A DNA stretch of 64,000 nt from Marinomonas sp. MED121 (lineage in GTDB: Bacteria; Pseudomonadota; Gammaproteobacteria; Pseudomonadales; Marinomonadaceae): positions 609,079 to 673,078 of the forward strand of contig NZ_CH672429.1 in assembly GCF_000153025.1 (NCBI RefSeq), given 5' to 3'. The number at the start of each line of letters is the position of its first letter. The stretch's first letter is position 1. The notes beneath the pieces are model-generated. The model had not been told where the DNA came from. It did not search any database and saw only the letters and a list, made by a program, of their open reading frames with translations. Below are positions 17,772 to 25,816 of the stretch, one piece after another. The translations under genes and the position numbers were made by a program.

Positions 17772-18821
17772 TTATTGGCTCTTAGACCAGCTAAACTTAG
17801 CGCGAATAGGCTCATGGTCACTTAATTCAGTGAAGTTATCTAACTCACCATATTCTTCTAGTACTAACTGATAAGGTGCGCTAGCTCGGTTAACATAGGC
17901 CACCTGATCTGTACTTTCACTCGAGCTAGCGGCACAGTTAGCTATGCTGTCGTCCGTACCTTCGATGAAATCCTGACAAGCTAACCTCATCCCTGTGGTT
18001 GCAAGAAACATCTCCCACACAGCCTGTTGTTCGACAGCATGAGGATAATCGGACCACTTATTATTAAAATCACCTCCTATGATGACAGTTGCATTGGACG
18101 AGTAACTATTAATAAAATCAGCAAGCTGTAAAAACTGTTTACGGCGCGCATTATAATCATCCTCATCACGACCGGCATTCATATGGGTGTTATAGACGTG
18201 TACGGAAAAATCTTCGGTGATTTCATGTACCGCCACACTAAAGCCCTTCTCGGTCCAACAGTCTGGGCTGTTATCAAATAAGTTACCATGACAGGCGCTA
18301 TATTCTTCAAATTCATTACTGGTCAATGAGTAATCATCATTATCACGGCTATTCATCTGGAAAGGGAAATCAGAGAGGCGCATTAAACCATCACCATAAG
18401 ACGTCATGCCGCCACGCCAATGTTTTGAACGATAAGGATAAGCTTGCTGACTGAGCCTATCTTCGTCCTTTACCAGATCATGCTTAGACTCACTGAACAT
18501 TTCTTGCATCAGAACTAGATTATAGTTTTCACTTTCAAGCCTCTTAAGAAGCTCTTTTAAATCTGACTTTGAATTCCCGCCGATACATTCTGGAAAGCCA
18601 TCAATATTGTAAACAAGCAAATCAAAACTGCCTGAATCTGCACTTTCATAACTGGGGGCGCCATTTTCTTGATAATCATACCCTTTAGAGCTCTTAGTGC
18701 CCGTTGGGGTAAATTCATATTCAGTTAAACCACACAAAGCATAAGCCGAGCTTTGATAAAAGCAGGTAAAACCGATGATAGAAGCAGGTATCAGGTATTT
18801 CTTAAGCAGATTTCTTGTCAT
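17772..18821 (-). CDS. Exported endonuclease/exonuclease/phosphatase (EEP) family protein
   Basis: A 349-residue exported enzyme with a signal peptide (MTRNLLKKYLIPASIIGFTC..., cleavage near AYA-LC). EEP-fold motifs appear in order: LVLMQEMFSES (metal-binding Glu), VYNTHMNAG (His), IIGGDFNNKW (Asp/Asn) and LSDHEPIRAKF (catalytic Asp-His). The family includes DNase I, sphingomyelinase C and phosphatases. Length and architecture resemble secreted sphingomyelinase-like or nuclease-like members, and the sequence alone does not decide between them. The open frame extends to 18896, but the ATG at 18821 has AAGGA upstream and begins the signal peptide. It is divergent from endonuclease I. Several cysteines suggest disulfides in the periplasm or outside. 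Confidence 0.83.
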   Translation of the reverse strand: MTRNLLKKYLIPASIIGFTCFYQSSAYALCGLTEYEFTPTGTKSSKGYDYQENGAPSYESADSGSFDLLVYNIDGFPECIGGNSKSDLKELLKRLESENYNLVLMQEMFSESKHDLVKDEDRLSQQAYPYRSKHWRGGMTSYGDGLMRLSDFPFQMNSRDNDDYSLTSNEFEEYSACHGNLFDNSPDCWTEKGFSVAVHEITEDFSVHVYNTHMNAGRDEDDYNARRKQFLQLADFINSYSSNATVIIGGDFNNKWSDYPHAVEQQAVWEMFLATTGMRLACQDFIEGTDDSIANCAASSSESTDQVAYVNRASAPYQLVLEEYGELDNFTELSDHEPIRAKFSWSKSQ

Positions 18822-19283
18822 TTTATTGTCCTTGCTATTCAAAATAGGTAAATAGCCTCCCTCTTTAAGAGAAAGTGCTGGGCAAAAATTAAACAAAAAA
18901 TACCTAATAGAAATAGCTTTTCATCCCACTGTCTACAAAAGTCCAAATTCTCAACTTTTATCGCTAATTTCATGTCTTATATGGTTTTTTATATAAAGTA
19001 TCATTTTACTATTGCCCTGCATCAAACCAGTCCAGGCAGCTAGATCAAATTTGAAAATGAACACCTATACAAAAGCTTTATCTTTAGCCTTTTCAATCGG
19101 CTTTTTTATGGTTATATTGCGCCAGCGACTAACGCCTCTTTAAGGGGAGTATAGAGTCGAGAAAAGTCTTGGATGGGGCTTTTTACGTGCGTGAACTTTT
19201 TACATGGATAGTTATAAGTCAATCAATGACAGCGTTAAACGCACTTGATTGCTTTCATTTATTCATGATTAAAAGGTTTTCAA
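18822..19283. other. Intergenic gap between divergent exported nucleases
   Basis: About 460 bases. It should hold both promoters. A 28-codon ORF at 19057-19143 lacks a ribosome-binding site and is not called. No repeat family member was seen. Confidence 0.5.
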
Positions 19284-20216
19284 ATGAAGCAACACCTCTC
19301 TCCAAGTTTGGCGCTATTTAGCGGCTTAATTATCTTATTCATTTTTTCTCAAGCCTCTCCTGCTATTAGCGCAACTTTATTTGAAACCCCTTTCTCAGCC
19401 TCTAAAGGGGAATCACTCAAGCAGTATTGGTCCGGGACGGAAGGTCTCACCTCTAGTGCGTTGAAAGCAAAATTGCATGACATTATTGATGGTCAGAAAC
19501 CGCTTAAATATACCCGTAGTAAGAACACTGACTGGTACGATGGCAAACACCTAGATGTTTGGGAAGCCCTCACTTATACAGACTCAGCTTGCCCAAGACA
19601 CCAACCTAAATGTGGCCTAATACAGCTTTTATACCTAGATGAGACTCGTCATATCGATCAAGCAAATCGCGGAAAAGGCACGGCCGATAGTTGGGATAGA
19701 GAGCATGTATGGCCAAAGTCTCGCGGCTTTAAAAAACAAAGCCAAGATGGTTATACGGATTTACATCATCTAAGGCCTGCTGATCGTAATATTAATGGTG
19801 CTCACAGTAATTATGGTTTTGATGAAGGCGGTAAGCCTTATATGGATAAGAGAGCAGATGGCACTCAACAGGCCAGTGGTACTTTTGTCGACAAGAAAAA
19901 TCAATCCTTTGAGCCCAGTGACAGAGCGAAGGGTCAAGTTGCACGCATGGTGTTTTACATGGCAACCCGATATGAACTTGGGGACAATGGCAAACGGGAG
20001 AAAATGCCAGATCTCTACATAAAAGACACTAACTTAAAGCAAACCGGTCAGCCTTGGATTGGCGACCTTTGTACTTTAGCAACATGGAATAATGATTTTC
20101 CAGTTACATCCTTTGAGAAAAGACGAAATGATAGAGTGCAAGAACTACAAGGTAACCGAAACCCTTTTATTGATAATGCCCATTGGGTCAATTTGATTTG
20201 GCCTGAATGCTTTTAA
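19284..20216 (+). CDS. Secreted endonuclease I (EndA/NucM family)
   Basis: A 310-residue exported nuclease with a signal peptide (hydrophobic core about residues 10-28, cleavage near AISA). The His-Me finger core is clear: WDREHVWPKSRGF (about residues 136-148) followed by TDLHHLRPADRNINGAHSNYGFD (about 157-179), which includes the catalytic His and metal-binding Asn. C-terminal ARMVFYMATRYE and RNDRVQELQGNRNPFID are conserved in the Dns/EndA family. It should cut double-stranded DNA in the periplasm or outside, serving nutrient or nucleotide scavenging or DNA clearance. Cysteines at CPRHQPKCG and near the C-terminus probably form disulfides. The start is supported by an AAAAGG element upstream. 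A MITE copy lies 50 bases after the stop. Confidence 0.92.
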   Translation: MKQHLSPSLALFSGLIILFIFSQASPAISATLFETPFSASKGESLKQYWSGTEGLTSSALKAKLHDIIDGQKPLKYTRSKNTDWYDGKHLDVWEALTYTDSACPRHQPKCGLIQLLYLDETRHIDQANRGKGTADSWDREHVWPKSRGFKKQSQDGYTDLHHLRPADRNINGAHSNYGFDEGGKPYMDKRADGTQQASGTFVDKKNQSFEPSDRAKGQVARMVFYMATRYELGDNGKREKMPDLYIKDTNLKQTGQPWIGDLCTLATWNNDFPVTSFEKRRNDRVQELQGNRNPFIDNAHWVNLIWPECF

Positions 20217-20265
20217 CAGCACATACTCAGATAATCTTCCTCTCTCTTATCGAAATAAAGGCCTA

Positions 20266-20502
20266 GGAAAGCTGCGATTAAGTCCTCCCGCCTCAACGTG
20301 TGGATAAAAGCTGCTAGATTTATGGCGAGAAAGGCAACTTTATAGTGACTCTATTGATAGGGCCTCAAGGTAAAGGCAGAACTCTTAGACCACGCCCTTC
20401 GGGTCTTTGAAGGACGCCTAAACGGCATTTTAATAATACCTATTCGCATTTCAATAATACCTATTCGGCATTTCAAAAGAGGTAACTTAATCGCAGGCTC
20501 CC
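20266..20502 (+). repeat. Full but shortened copy of the MITE-like repeat (237 bp)
   Basis: It begins GGAAAGCTGCGATTAAGTCC and ends AACTTAATCGCAGGCTCC, with the same internal order as the copies at 8298 and 52900 (CCCGCCTCAACGTGTGGATAAAAG, then CTAGATTTATGGCGAG, then CCACGCCCTTCGGGTCTTTGAAG). About 60 bases are missing from the right half. A short local duplication of a CATTTCAATAATACCTATTCG segment sits inside. It lies just after endonuclease I. Confidence 0.8.
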
Positions 20503-21182
20503 TAAGCTTTGCTTTTCCCCGCTCTATTATTCAAACATCTTTATTTAATTGTTTTTTAATTTGCCTTTAAAATCACGCTTACTCTTGAATAACGTCTTAC
20601 TTTTGAATGCAAGTTCTTGAATGCAGGTTTTATATCTTTCCTATCGAGTTTAATTAAATATCTTTAATAAAACCTTTAAAACCACAACAGGGCTCTCAAT
20701 AAAAAAATAAAAAAACAATAAAATAGTAATAAATACCATAATAAAACTTATCATGTAAAAAGTAATACTTATCATCAGTTAAGTAAAACTAAACGCTCCT
20801 TAAGAAAATCTATTCGAGAAGTAAAATATTATTAATTAATAAAAAAATAATTATTTTTTTTGTTTATTTTTTATACATTTCAAATCAGTAACTTATCATT
20901 TTTCATCATGTGAAAATGACAATATATTATTATTTATGGTTTCTCCCCTCTAGACATATTCTTTTATTGCTTACACAATCCTTACAAGATCAATGCTAAA
21001 AAACCAACAAAAAAACAAAAACAGGTCAATAAAAAGCCAATTCATGCAAAGTAACAGCAAAAACATATAAGCAAGCATTGAACAATTTATTTTTTCTCAG
21101 TTTAAGAACCTCTGGCTCTTAATAAATCATTGGCTCCATAAGAGGGTCAATTTTTTCAATGTTTGGAACACAAGGAATAAAA
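20503..21182. other. Very AT-rich gap upstream of the toxin gene
   Basis: About 680 bases with many A- and T-runs and no ORF with a ribosome-binding site. The low GC is out of step with neighbouring genes and may mark an acquisition boundary or a silenced, H-NS-type promoter (inference). Confidence 0.5.
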
Positions 21183-22112
21183 ATGCAAAATATTAAGCCT
21201 GGTTTTATGTTAAGTGTTTTAACTCTTTCATTAGCATCAGTAAGTAGTTTAACGCTTGCTGCAGATACGATTAAATCTTACACCTCAACCTTATATGATT
21301 TAGATGATACTAATGCGAATAATAAACGTATTAGATTACTCTATGCCGTTCAAAATGCCTGGAATTTAGATCATGTTCCAGAATCAATTAAAGAAGTGAA
21401 ATTAATTTTATCCGGTGGATCTGGTTTTGATATGACCAATGTGCCTAATAAAACGACTCTTTATCACTCCACTTTCGCAGCGGATTATCGCTACACAGTG
21501 CCTACTTCGTTTCAAATGAAGGTAAACTACCATGACGGAGCCAATGTAAGGCATTGGGACCACAAGCCATCAAATACCATAAGTACAGACCATGTTACCG
21601 AAACCTCTGACTTCAGCCTTGGTATTACGTCTGGACAAATACCCGTTATTTCGGGCGGTGCCTCTTGGAGCACCAATGTGAGGTATGCACAAGCGGAATT
21701 TAACACTGTGGCTGACTATAATCAGAGTAATAATTCCGTTACTTGGAATATCAACAACAATAGCATTCGCCACAACACCCCTCCGAAAGATAACTTAATT
21801 TACGCTTGGACCGGCTTGGGAAATCGCTGTGGTTTTAATAATCTTGTAAGCATTAATGAATTACCTGTTGTGATGCGCTCTGATTTTAGACCAGAAGCCT
21901 CTATATTGTACCGTAAGGACTCAGTGACAGACGGACAAAACAATACTCGCTTAGGCCTAAGAGCAGCTTGGACAAAAACCCACTATCACTTCGCCCGTGA
22001 TTGGTGCACTTTCTATACAAACTTTAGCTGGAAAAACTATTCAGACTATAGCCAAACTACAGCGGCAGAAAGGGTCGTCAGTATTGGCTGGAGTGATAGC
22101 CTTTATCATTAA
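21183..22112 (+). CDS. Leukocidin/hemolysin-family beta-barrel pore-forming toxin
   Basis: A 309-residue secreted protein with a signal peptide (cleavage near LTLAA-DTI). From residue 27 it follows the alpha-hemolysin/leukocidin layout: an N-terminal beta sandwich with SYTSTLYDLDD, a Ser/Thr-rich central stem region (about residues 100-150), then SWSTNVRYAQAEFNTV, VTWNINNNSI and LPVVMRSDFRPEASILYRKD. The last corresponds to the SGFSPDFATVI segment of the staphylococcal toxins. It ends with HYHFARDWCTFYTNFSWKN and the terminal strand RVVSIGW. The mature size (about 285 residues) matches the family. It should assemble as an oligomeric pore in target-cell membranes. Two cysteines (NRCGF, DWCTF) could form a disulfide, absent in alpha-hemolysin. 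The ATG at 21183 has AAGGA six bases upstream and was preferred to the frame start at 21159. Identification rests on pattern recognition, not a search. Confidence 0.75.
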   Translation: MQNIKPGFMLSVLTLSLASVSSLTLAADTIKSYTSTLYDLDDTNANNKRIRLLYAVQNAWNLDHVPESIKEVKLILSGGSGFDMTNVPNKTTLYHSTFAADYRYTVPTSFQMKVNYHDGANVRHWDHKPSNTISTDHVTETSDFSLGITSGQIPVISGGASWSTNVRYAQAEFNTVADYNQSNNSVTWNINNNSIRHNTPPKDNLIYAWTGLGNRCGFNNLVSINELPVVMRSDFRPEASILYRKDSVTDGQNNTRLGLRAAWTKTHYHFARDWCTFYTNFSWKNYSDYSQTTAAERVVSIGWSDSLYH

Positions 22113-22148
22113 AACGAGCCACTGAGTTTTTATAACACGCGATTTAAT

Positions 22149-22178
22149 GAAATAACTCAGCAGCTGCTGGGTTATTTC
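22149..22178 (+). terminator. Long hairpin between toxin and downstream gene
   Basis: A 15-base-pair stem with one G-T pair (GAAATAACTCAGCAG / CTGCTGGGTTATTTC) and essentially no loop, 36 bases after the toxin stop. The T-run is short, so it may attenuate rather than stop transcription. Confidence 0.55.
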
Positions 22179-22230
22179 TCGCAAATGAAAGGTGTGCTAA
22201 CACACTGCTAATAGACAAAATGGAGTCCTT

Positions 22231-22935
22231 ATGTCTATCAAACCCTATGCAAAATTCTATTGGATGACAGTTGCTTTTGCAGTCATTCTTACCTGTGTTT
22301 ATCTTGTTCTGCCTTTTGAGCCAGAACAGGTGTCACCCTATCAAAACATAGAAGGTCAATCTTCACCCCCTGTCAGCAAAAAGACCTTAATAGAAAGCCA
22401 TGACCAGCACGAATCTACCTCACACCTTGAAGCTGAAATAGCCAATGAGCTTAATCTAGACTTAGACCTCGATACTATTAGCCCTGACTTAGAAATAGAT
22501 GATCCCTTACCTCGACTTTTAAGCAGCTATACCCAAGCAGGTGCAGAGCTAGATAACTTTTTAGAAGAGCATGATGTTGGGTACCTAGATTCTTCTTTTT
22601 ATCCTTTTGATGCCCAAACGGAAGCCATTTTAAGGCGTTATGCCAATAGCGGGAAAATGCTGTTATTTGATAATACTCAAGCGAAAGAGAATCTTCTGGA
22701 GTTTAATAAGACCAGTGGTGACGTGGTAGCAGATTATTATGGCACAGGCTCGGAATCATCTATGACGATAGCCACCAGCATCAAGCTTGAAAATGGTGGA
22801 ATTGAATACATGGTCTTGCCCGTTTCAACGTCAGATCAAGACAGTAATGAAGCCTTATCTGAGAGGGTAAAACTTGCCATCGAATTATTCGAACAGGAGC
22901 AAGAGAAAAAACAAGAAGCAAACGCCAATAGCTAA
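22231..22935 (+). CDS. Single-pass membrane protein of unknown function next to the toxin
   Basis: A 234-residue protein with one N-terminal transmembrane helix (about residues 9-28) and an acidic extracytoplasmic region rich in Asp, Glu and Ser. It ends in a charged coiled stretch EQEQEKKQEANANS. No family is recognised. It lies 118 bases after the toxin gene on the same strand, separated by a hairpin, so it may be co-transcribed. It could be an accessory or protective factor for the toxin-producing cell, but nothing in the sequence shows this. A terminator follows. Confidence 0.65.
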   Translation: MSIKPYAKFYWMTVAFAVILTCVYLVLPFEPEQVSPYQNIEGQSSPPVSKKTLIESHDQHESTSHLEAEIANELNLDLDLDTISPDLEIDDPLPRLLSSYTQAGAELDNFLEEHDVGYLDSSFYPFDAQTEAILRRYANSGKMLLFDNTQAKENLLEFNKTSGDVVADYYGTGSESSMTIATSIKLENGGIEYMVLPVSTSDQDSNEALSERVKLAIELFEQEQEKKQEANANS

Positions 22936-22942
22936 TCAATAA

Positions 22943-22971
22943 AAGCCAGTCTTCCATCGGCTGACTGGCTT
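22943..22971 (+). terminator. Terminator-like hairpin
   Basis: AAGCCAGTC / GACTGGCTT arms with an 11-base loop, directly after the stop at 22935. The T-run is weak. It lies between convergent genes. Confidence 0.5.
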
Positions 22972-22994
22972 AATTAGAACACTCGTTCTTTAAA

Positions 22995-23609
22995 CTATAA
23001 GGTAAAAATAACACGACTAGCCAAACCAATTAACACCAGTCCAGATAGCTTATCAATAAGGGATGCCTTTTCTCTCAGCTTAGGTAATACCGCTTTATGA
23101 GAAAGAATCAGTGCAATAAGGGTGTACCAAAGCCCATCAATCACAAGCGGCGTCATCACCACTAAGGTATTGCCCCACATATCATCTGCCACTTTGACAA
23201 ACTGGCTAAACAAGGCCAAGAAAAACAAGATAATCTTAGGGTTAAAAATAGAGATAGCGATGCCATCTTGTGCTGCTTTTAAATAGCTTGTACTTTCGCC
23301 CGCCGCTAGTTTCTCTGACATACCGCCTTTTGATCTTAATGCCTGCACACCAATCCAAGCCAAATACATAGCACCCAATATCGCGATACCGTTAAAAATT
23401 AAAGGTGAGTGTTTTAAAATTGCCGCTAAGCCAAGCAAGGTTAATAAGGCATAAAATCCGATTCCCAAAGAATGTGCCCAGGCACAAACAATCCCTTTTG
23501 CTCGACCGCCACCTAAGGTATGACGCACAACCATGGCTAAACTGGGCCCAGGTGACATGGCACCTAAACAACAAATCGCAAGTAGCCCTAACCAGGTACT
23601 AAAACTCAT
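22995..23609 (-). CDS. LysE/RhtB-family exporter
   Basis: A 204-residue inner-membrane protein with six hydrophobic segments. The N-terminus LLAICCLGAMSPGPSLAMVVRHTLGGGRAKG carries the PGP signature of the family, and the central ISIFNPKIILFFLALFSQF is its second hallmark. Export of an amino acid or homoserine-lactone-type compound is expected. It lies 83 bases downstream of a LysR-family gene on the same strand; the LysR protein may control it. Substrate unknown. Confidence 0.85.
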   Translation of the reverse strand: MSFSTWLGLLAICCLGAMSPGPSLAMVVRHTLGGGRAKGIVCAWAHSLGIGFYALLTLLGLAAILKHSPLIFNGIAILGAMYLAWIGVQALRSKGGMSEKLAAGESTSYLKAAQDGIAISIFNPKIILFFLALFSQFVKVADDMWGNTLVVMTPLVIDGLWYTLIALILSHKAVLPKLREKASLIDKLSGLVLIGLASRVIFTL

Positions 23610-23692
23610 CTCACACTCTCCCTAAAACAGCTTAAATCAATCAATGCCCTATCCTATGATATTCTGATCATGAGTTAAAATCACATTTATGA

Positions 23693-24631
23693 CTAATCAG
23701 CATGAATAAATTTCACACCATCTTTTATGGTTTGAATAAGATGCTTTTGCAACAAGCCAGTACATAACTCCCTAAACCATTTATGCTCGGGGTCATGGTG
23801 ATGCTTAGTATGCCAAAGTAAATAGTATTGATTGGGGACAAGCGAGATAGGTAAACGCCTTAATGTCACATCATGCCTTTGGGCAAAATCTCCCGCGATA
23901 TGCATGGGTAAGGTTAATAACGCATCTGTGTTTAGCACCAACTCAATCGCAGCCTGATAAAAAGGCACTTGAATCAGCACCTGCCTTTGTCGCCCCTCTG
24001 CTAACAGCGCCTGATCTAATGGGCTATTTTTATCACCGCCACCGCTAATCAAAATGTGCTTACTCTGACAATAATCATCAAGACTAAAAGCCTGCGCTTT
24101 ATTAAGGATGGGATGGCCTTGTCTTAACATGACGACTAACTCATCTTCTGCACACCATCTACCTTGTAAGTTTTCTGGTACTTCTTCTGCAATCGTTGTG
24201 ACTAGATCTATTGAAGTCTCCGCCAATTCAGTGAGCTTTGAGGGCTGCCAAGCTTGAAATTCAAGGCTAACGTTAGGGGCTTCATCATGCATTACACGGG
24301 TAATCATAGGGACGACAGCTTGTGCCACATAATCACTGGAAGCAATAGAAAAACGACGCTGACAAAGCTCTAATTCCATGGTATTTGGTGCATACAGCCC
24401 ATCAAGGGTTTGCATCAAATCAGGCAATTGAGTCTTAAGCTGCTCACCCTTTTGGGTTAAAACAAATTGATTACCTTCACGTATGAGTATCTTGTCATGA
24501 AAGGCTTCGCGTATTTGTGACAAGGTTTTACTCATGGCCGATTGAGTCACATTAAGCTCTGCTGCTGAGGCGGTTAAATTGCGAGTTTGTAAAATAGATA
24601 CAAGTGCAGGAAGTAGTTTGTAGTTATTCAC
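23693..24631 (-). CDS. LysR family transcriptional regulator
   Basis: A 312-residue regulator. The N-terminal winged helix (residues 5-65) has LVSILQTRNLTASAAELNVTQSAMSKTLSQIREAFHDKILIREGNQFVLTQKG, a clear LysR pattern. The effector-binding domain (about 88-300) is of the PBP2 type. It is divergent from an EamA transporter gene and upstream of a LysE exporter; either could be its target. The co-inducer is unknown. Confidence 0.88.
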   Translation of the reverse strand: MNNYKLLPALVSILQTRNLTASAAELNVTQSAMSKTLSQIREAFHDKILIREGNQFVLTQKGEQLKTQLPDLMQTLDGLYAPNTMELELCQRRFSIASSDYVAQAVVPMITRVMHDEAPNVSLEFQAWQPSKLTELAETSIDLVTTIAEEVPENLQGRWCAEDELVVMLRQGHPILNKAQAFSLDDYCQSKHILISGGGDKNSPLDQALLAEGRQRQVLIQVPFYQAAIELVLNTDALLTLPMHIAGDFAQRHDVTLRRLPISLVPNQYYLLWHTKHHHDPEHKWFRELCTGLLQKHLIQTIKDGVKFIHAD

Positions 24632-24769
24632 GAGCTGACTGCCATCAAAATAATAGTTAGCATCTTACCTTGCTGTTAAGCCTAATTTACAGCGCTTTAT
24701 GTAAAATGCTTTATTTAGCAATCATTCTCATTTAGAGTGCAACCTTTATTATCAAAAGGATCGAGATTC

Positions 24770-25645
24770 ATGCCCTATTTATTCGCCGTAACCCTACTTT
24801 GGGCCTTTTCTTTTAGCTTAATTGGCGTTTATTTAGCAGGGCAAGTGGACGCTTGGTTTTCAGTATTAATCCGTATTGGTTTAGCCACTATCGTCTTTTT
24901 ACCTTTTTTACGCCTTGGCAAGATACCCAAAAAAAGCATACTCAAGTTAATGCTGATTGGCGCTATTCAATTAGGCCTAATGTATGTGTTTTACTATCAC
25001 TCTTTCTTGTATTTATCCGTGCCTGAAGTCCTCTTATTTACCGTGATGACTCCCATCTATATCACTCTCTTAAATGATGCCTTTGATCGTAAGTTAAATT
25101 TAAATTTTTTAATCACTGCCGTGATAGCCACCTCAGGCGCCATTGCCATTCGATACCAAACATTGGATTCAAACTTTGTGACTGGCTTCTTAATTGTCCA
25201 AGTGGCTAACCTCTGCTTTGCAACAGGGCAAGTGAGCTACAAACGTCTTTTACAGGATTCAGATTTAGATCAGAAAACCGTATTTGGCTGGTTCTTTATT
25301 GGTGCGCTTATTGTTGCCAGCTTATGCTACTTGGCTTTTGGTAACCCAGAGAAACTGCCTAGTACAAACTTACAATGGGGCGTTCTGATTTACCTTGGCA
25401 TCGTTGCTTCAGGGCTTGGCTATTTTGCTTGGAACATGGGCGCAACCAAGGTCAATGTGGGTGCCCTTGCCGTCATGAACAACCTTTTAATCCCAGCAGG
25501 TATCTTGGTGAACTTGATTATCTGGAATCGTGATGCGGATATTTTAAGGCTCAGCCTAGGTGCAGGCATCATAATGTTTGCACTTGTATTGAACCAGTGG
25601 TTGGCTAAAGGCAATTTTAGATTTAACACAGCAAAGCAAGCTTAG
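24770..25645 (+). CDS. EamA/DMT-family transporter
   Basis: A 291-residue inner-membrane protein of the drug/metabolite transporter superfamily, with ten hydrophobic segments in two EamA repeats. LFAVTLLWAFSFSLIGVYLA opens the first, and ATSGAIAIRYQTL is followed by the second repeat with GIVASGLGYFAWNMGATKVNVGALAVMNNLLIPAGI. Such proteins usually export metabolites or amino acids. The ATG at 24770 has AAAGGAT upstream and starts the first helix; the frame start at 24737 is less likely. It is divergent from a LysR gene, a typical regulator-transporter pair. Confidence 0.85.
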   Translation: MPYLFAVTLLWAFSFSLIGVYLAGQVDAWFSVLIRIGLATIVFLPFLRLGKIPKKSILKLMLIGAIQLGLMYVFYYHSFLYLSVPEVLLFTVMTPIYITLLNDAFDRKLNLNFLITAVIATSGAIAIRYQTLDSNFVTGFLIVQVANLCFATGQVSYKRLLQDSDLDQKTVFGWFFIGALIVASLCYLAFGNPEKLPSTNLQWGVLIYLGIVASGLGYFAWNMGATKVNVGALAVMNNLLIPAGILVNLIIWNRDADILRLSLGAGIIMFALVLNQWLAKGNFRFNTAKQA

Positions 25646-25680
25646 TTCTTTACGAACCATATCTATACTTAATATCCCCC

Positions 25681-25721
25681 TTTAAGCTGATCTCTAACAT
25701 CTTGTTTTTGATCAGTTTAAA
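25681..25721 (+). terminator. Hairpin after the EamA gene
   Basis: TTTAAGCTGATC / GATCAGTTTAAA, with 11 of 12 bases paired across a 17-base loop. It lies 36 bases after the stop and lacks a long T-run. It could be a terminator or a regulatory dyad. Confidence 0.35.
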
Positions 25722-25816
25722 CATTGCCTAATAAAGCTTAACCCTTACAAAAAGCTTTCAAGCAAGTTCACTTATTGGCATTATGATGACTGAATTCATC
25801 TTAAGGAATAAGATCA

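Noticed and set aside
19057-19143. 28-codon hydrophobic ORF between the EEP and endonuclease I genes
   Set aside because: No ribosome-binding site and no support beyond an open frame.
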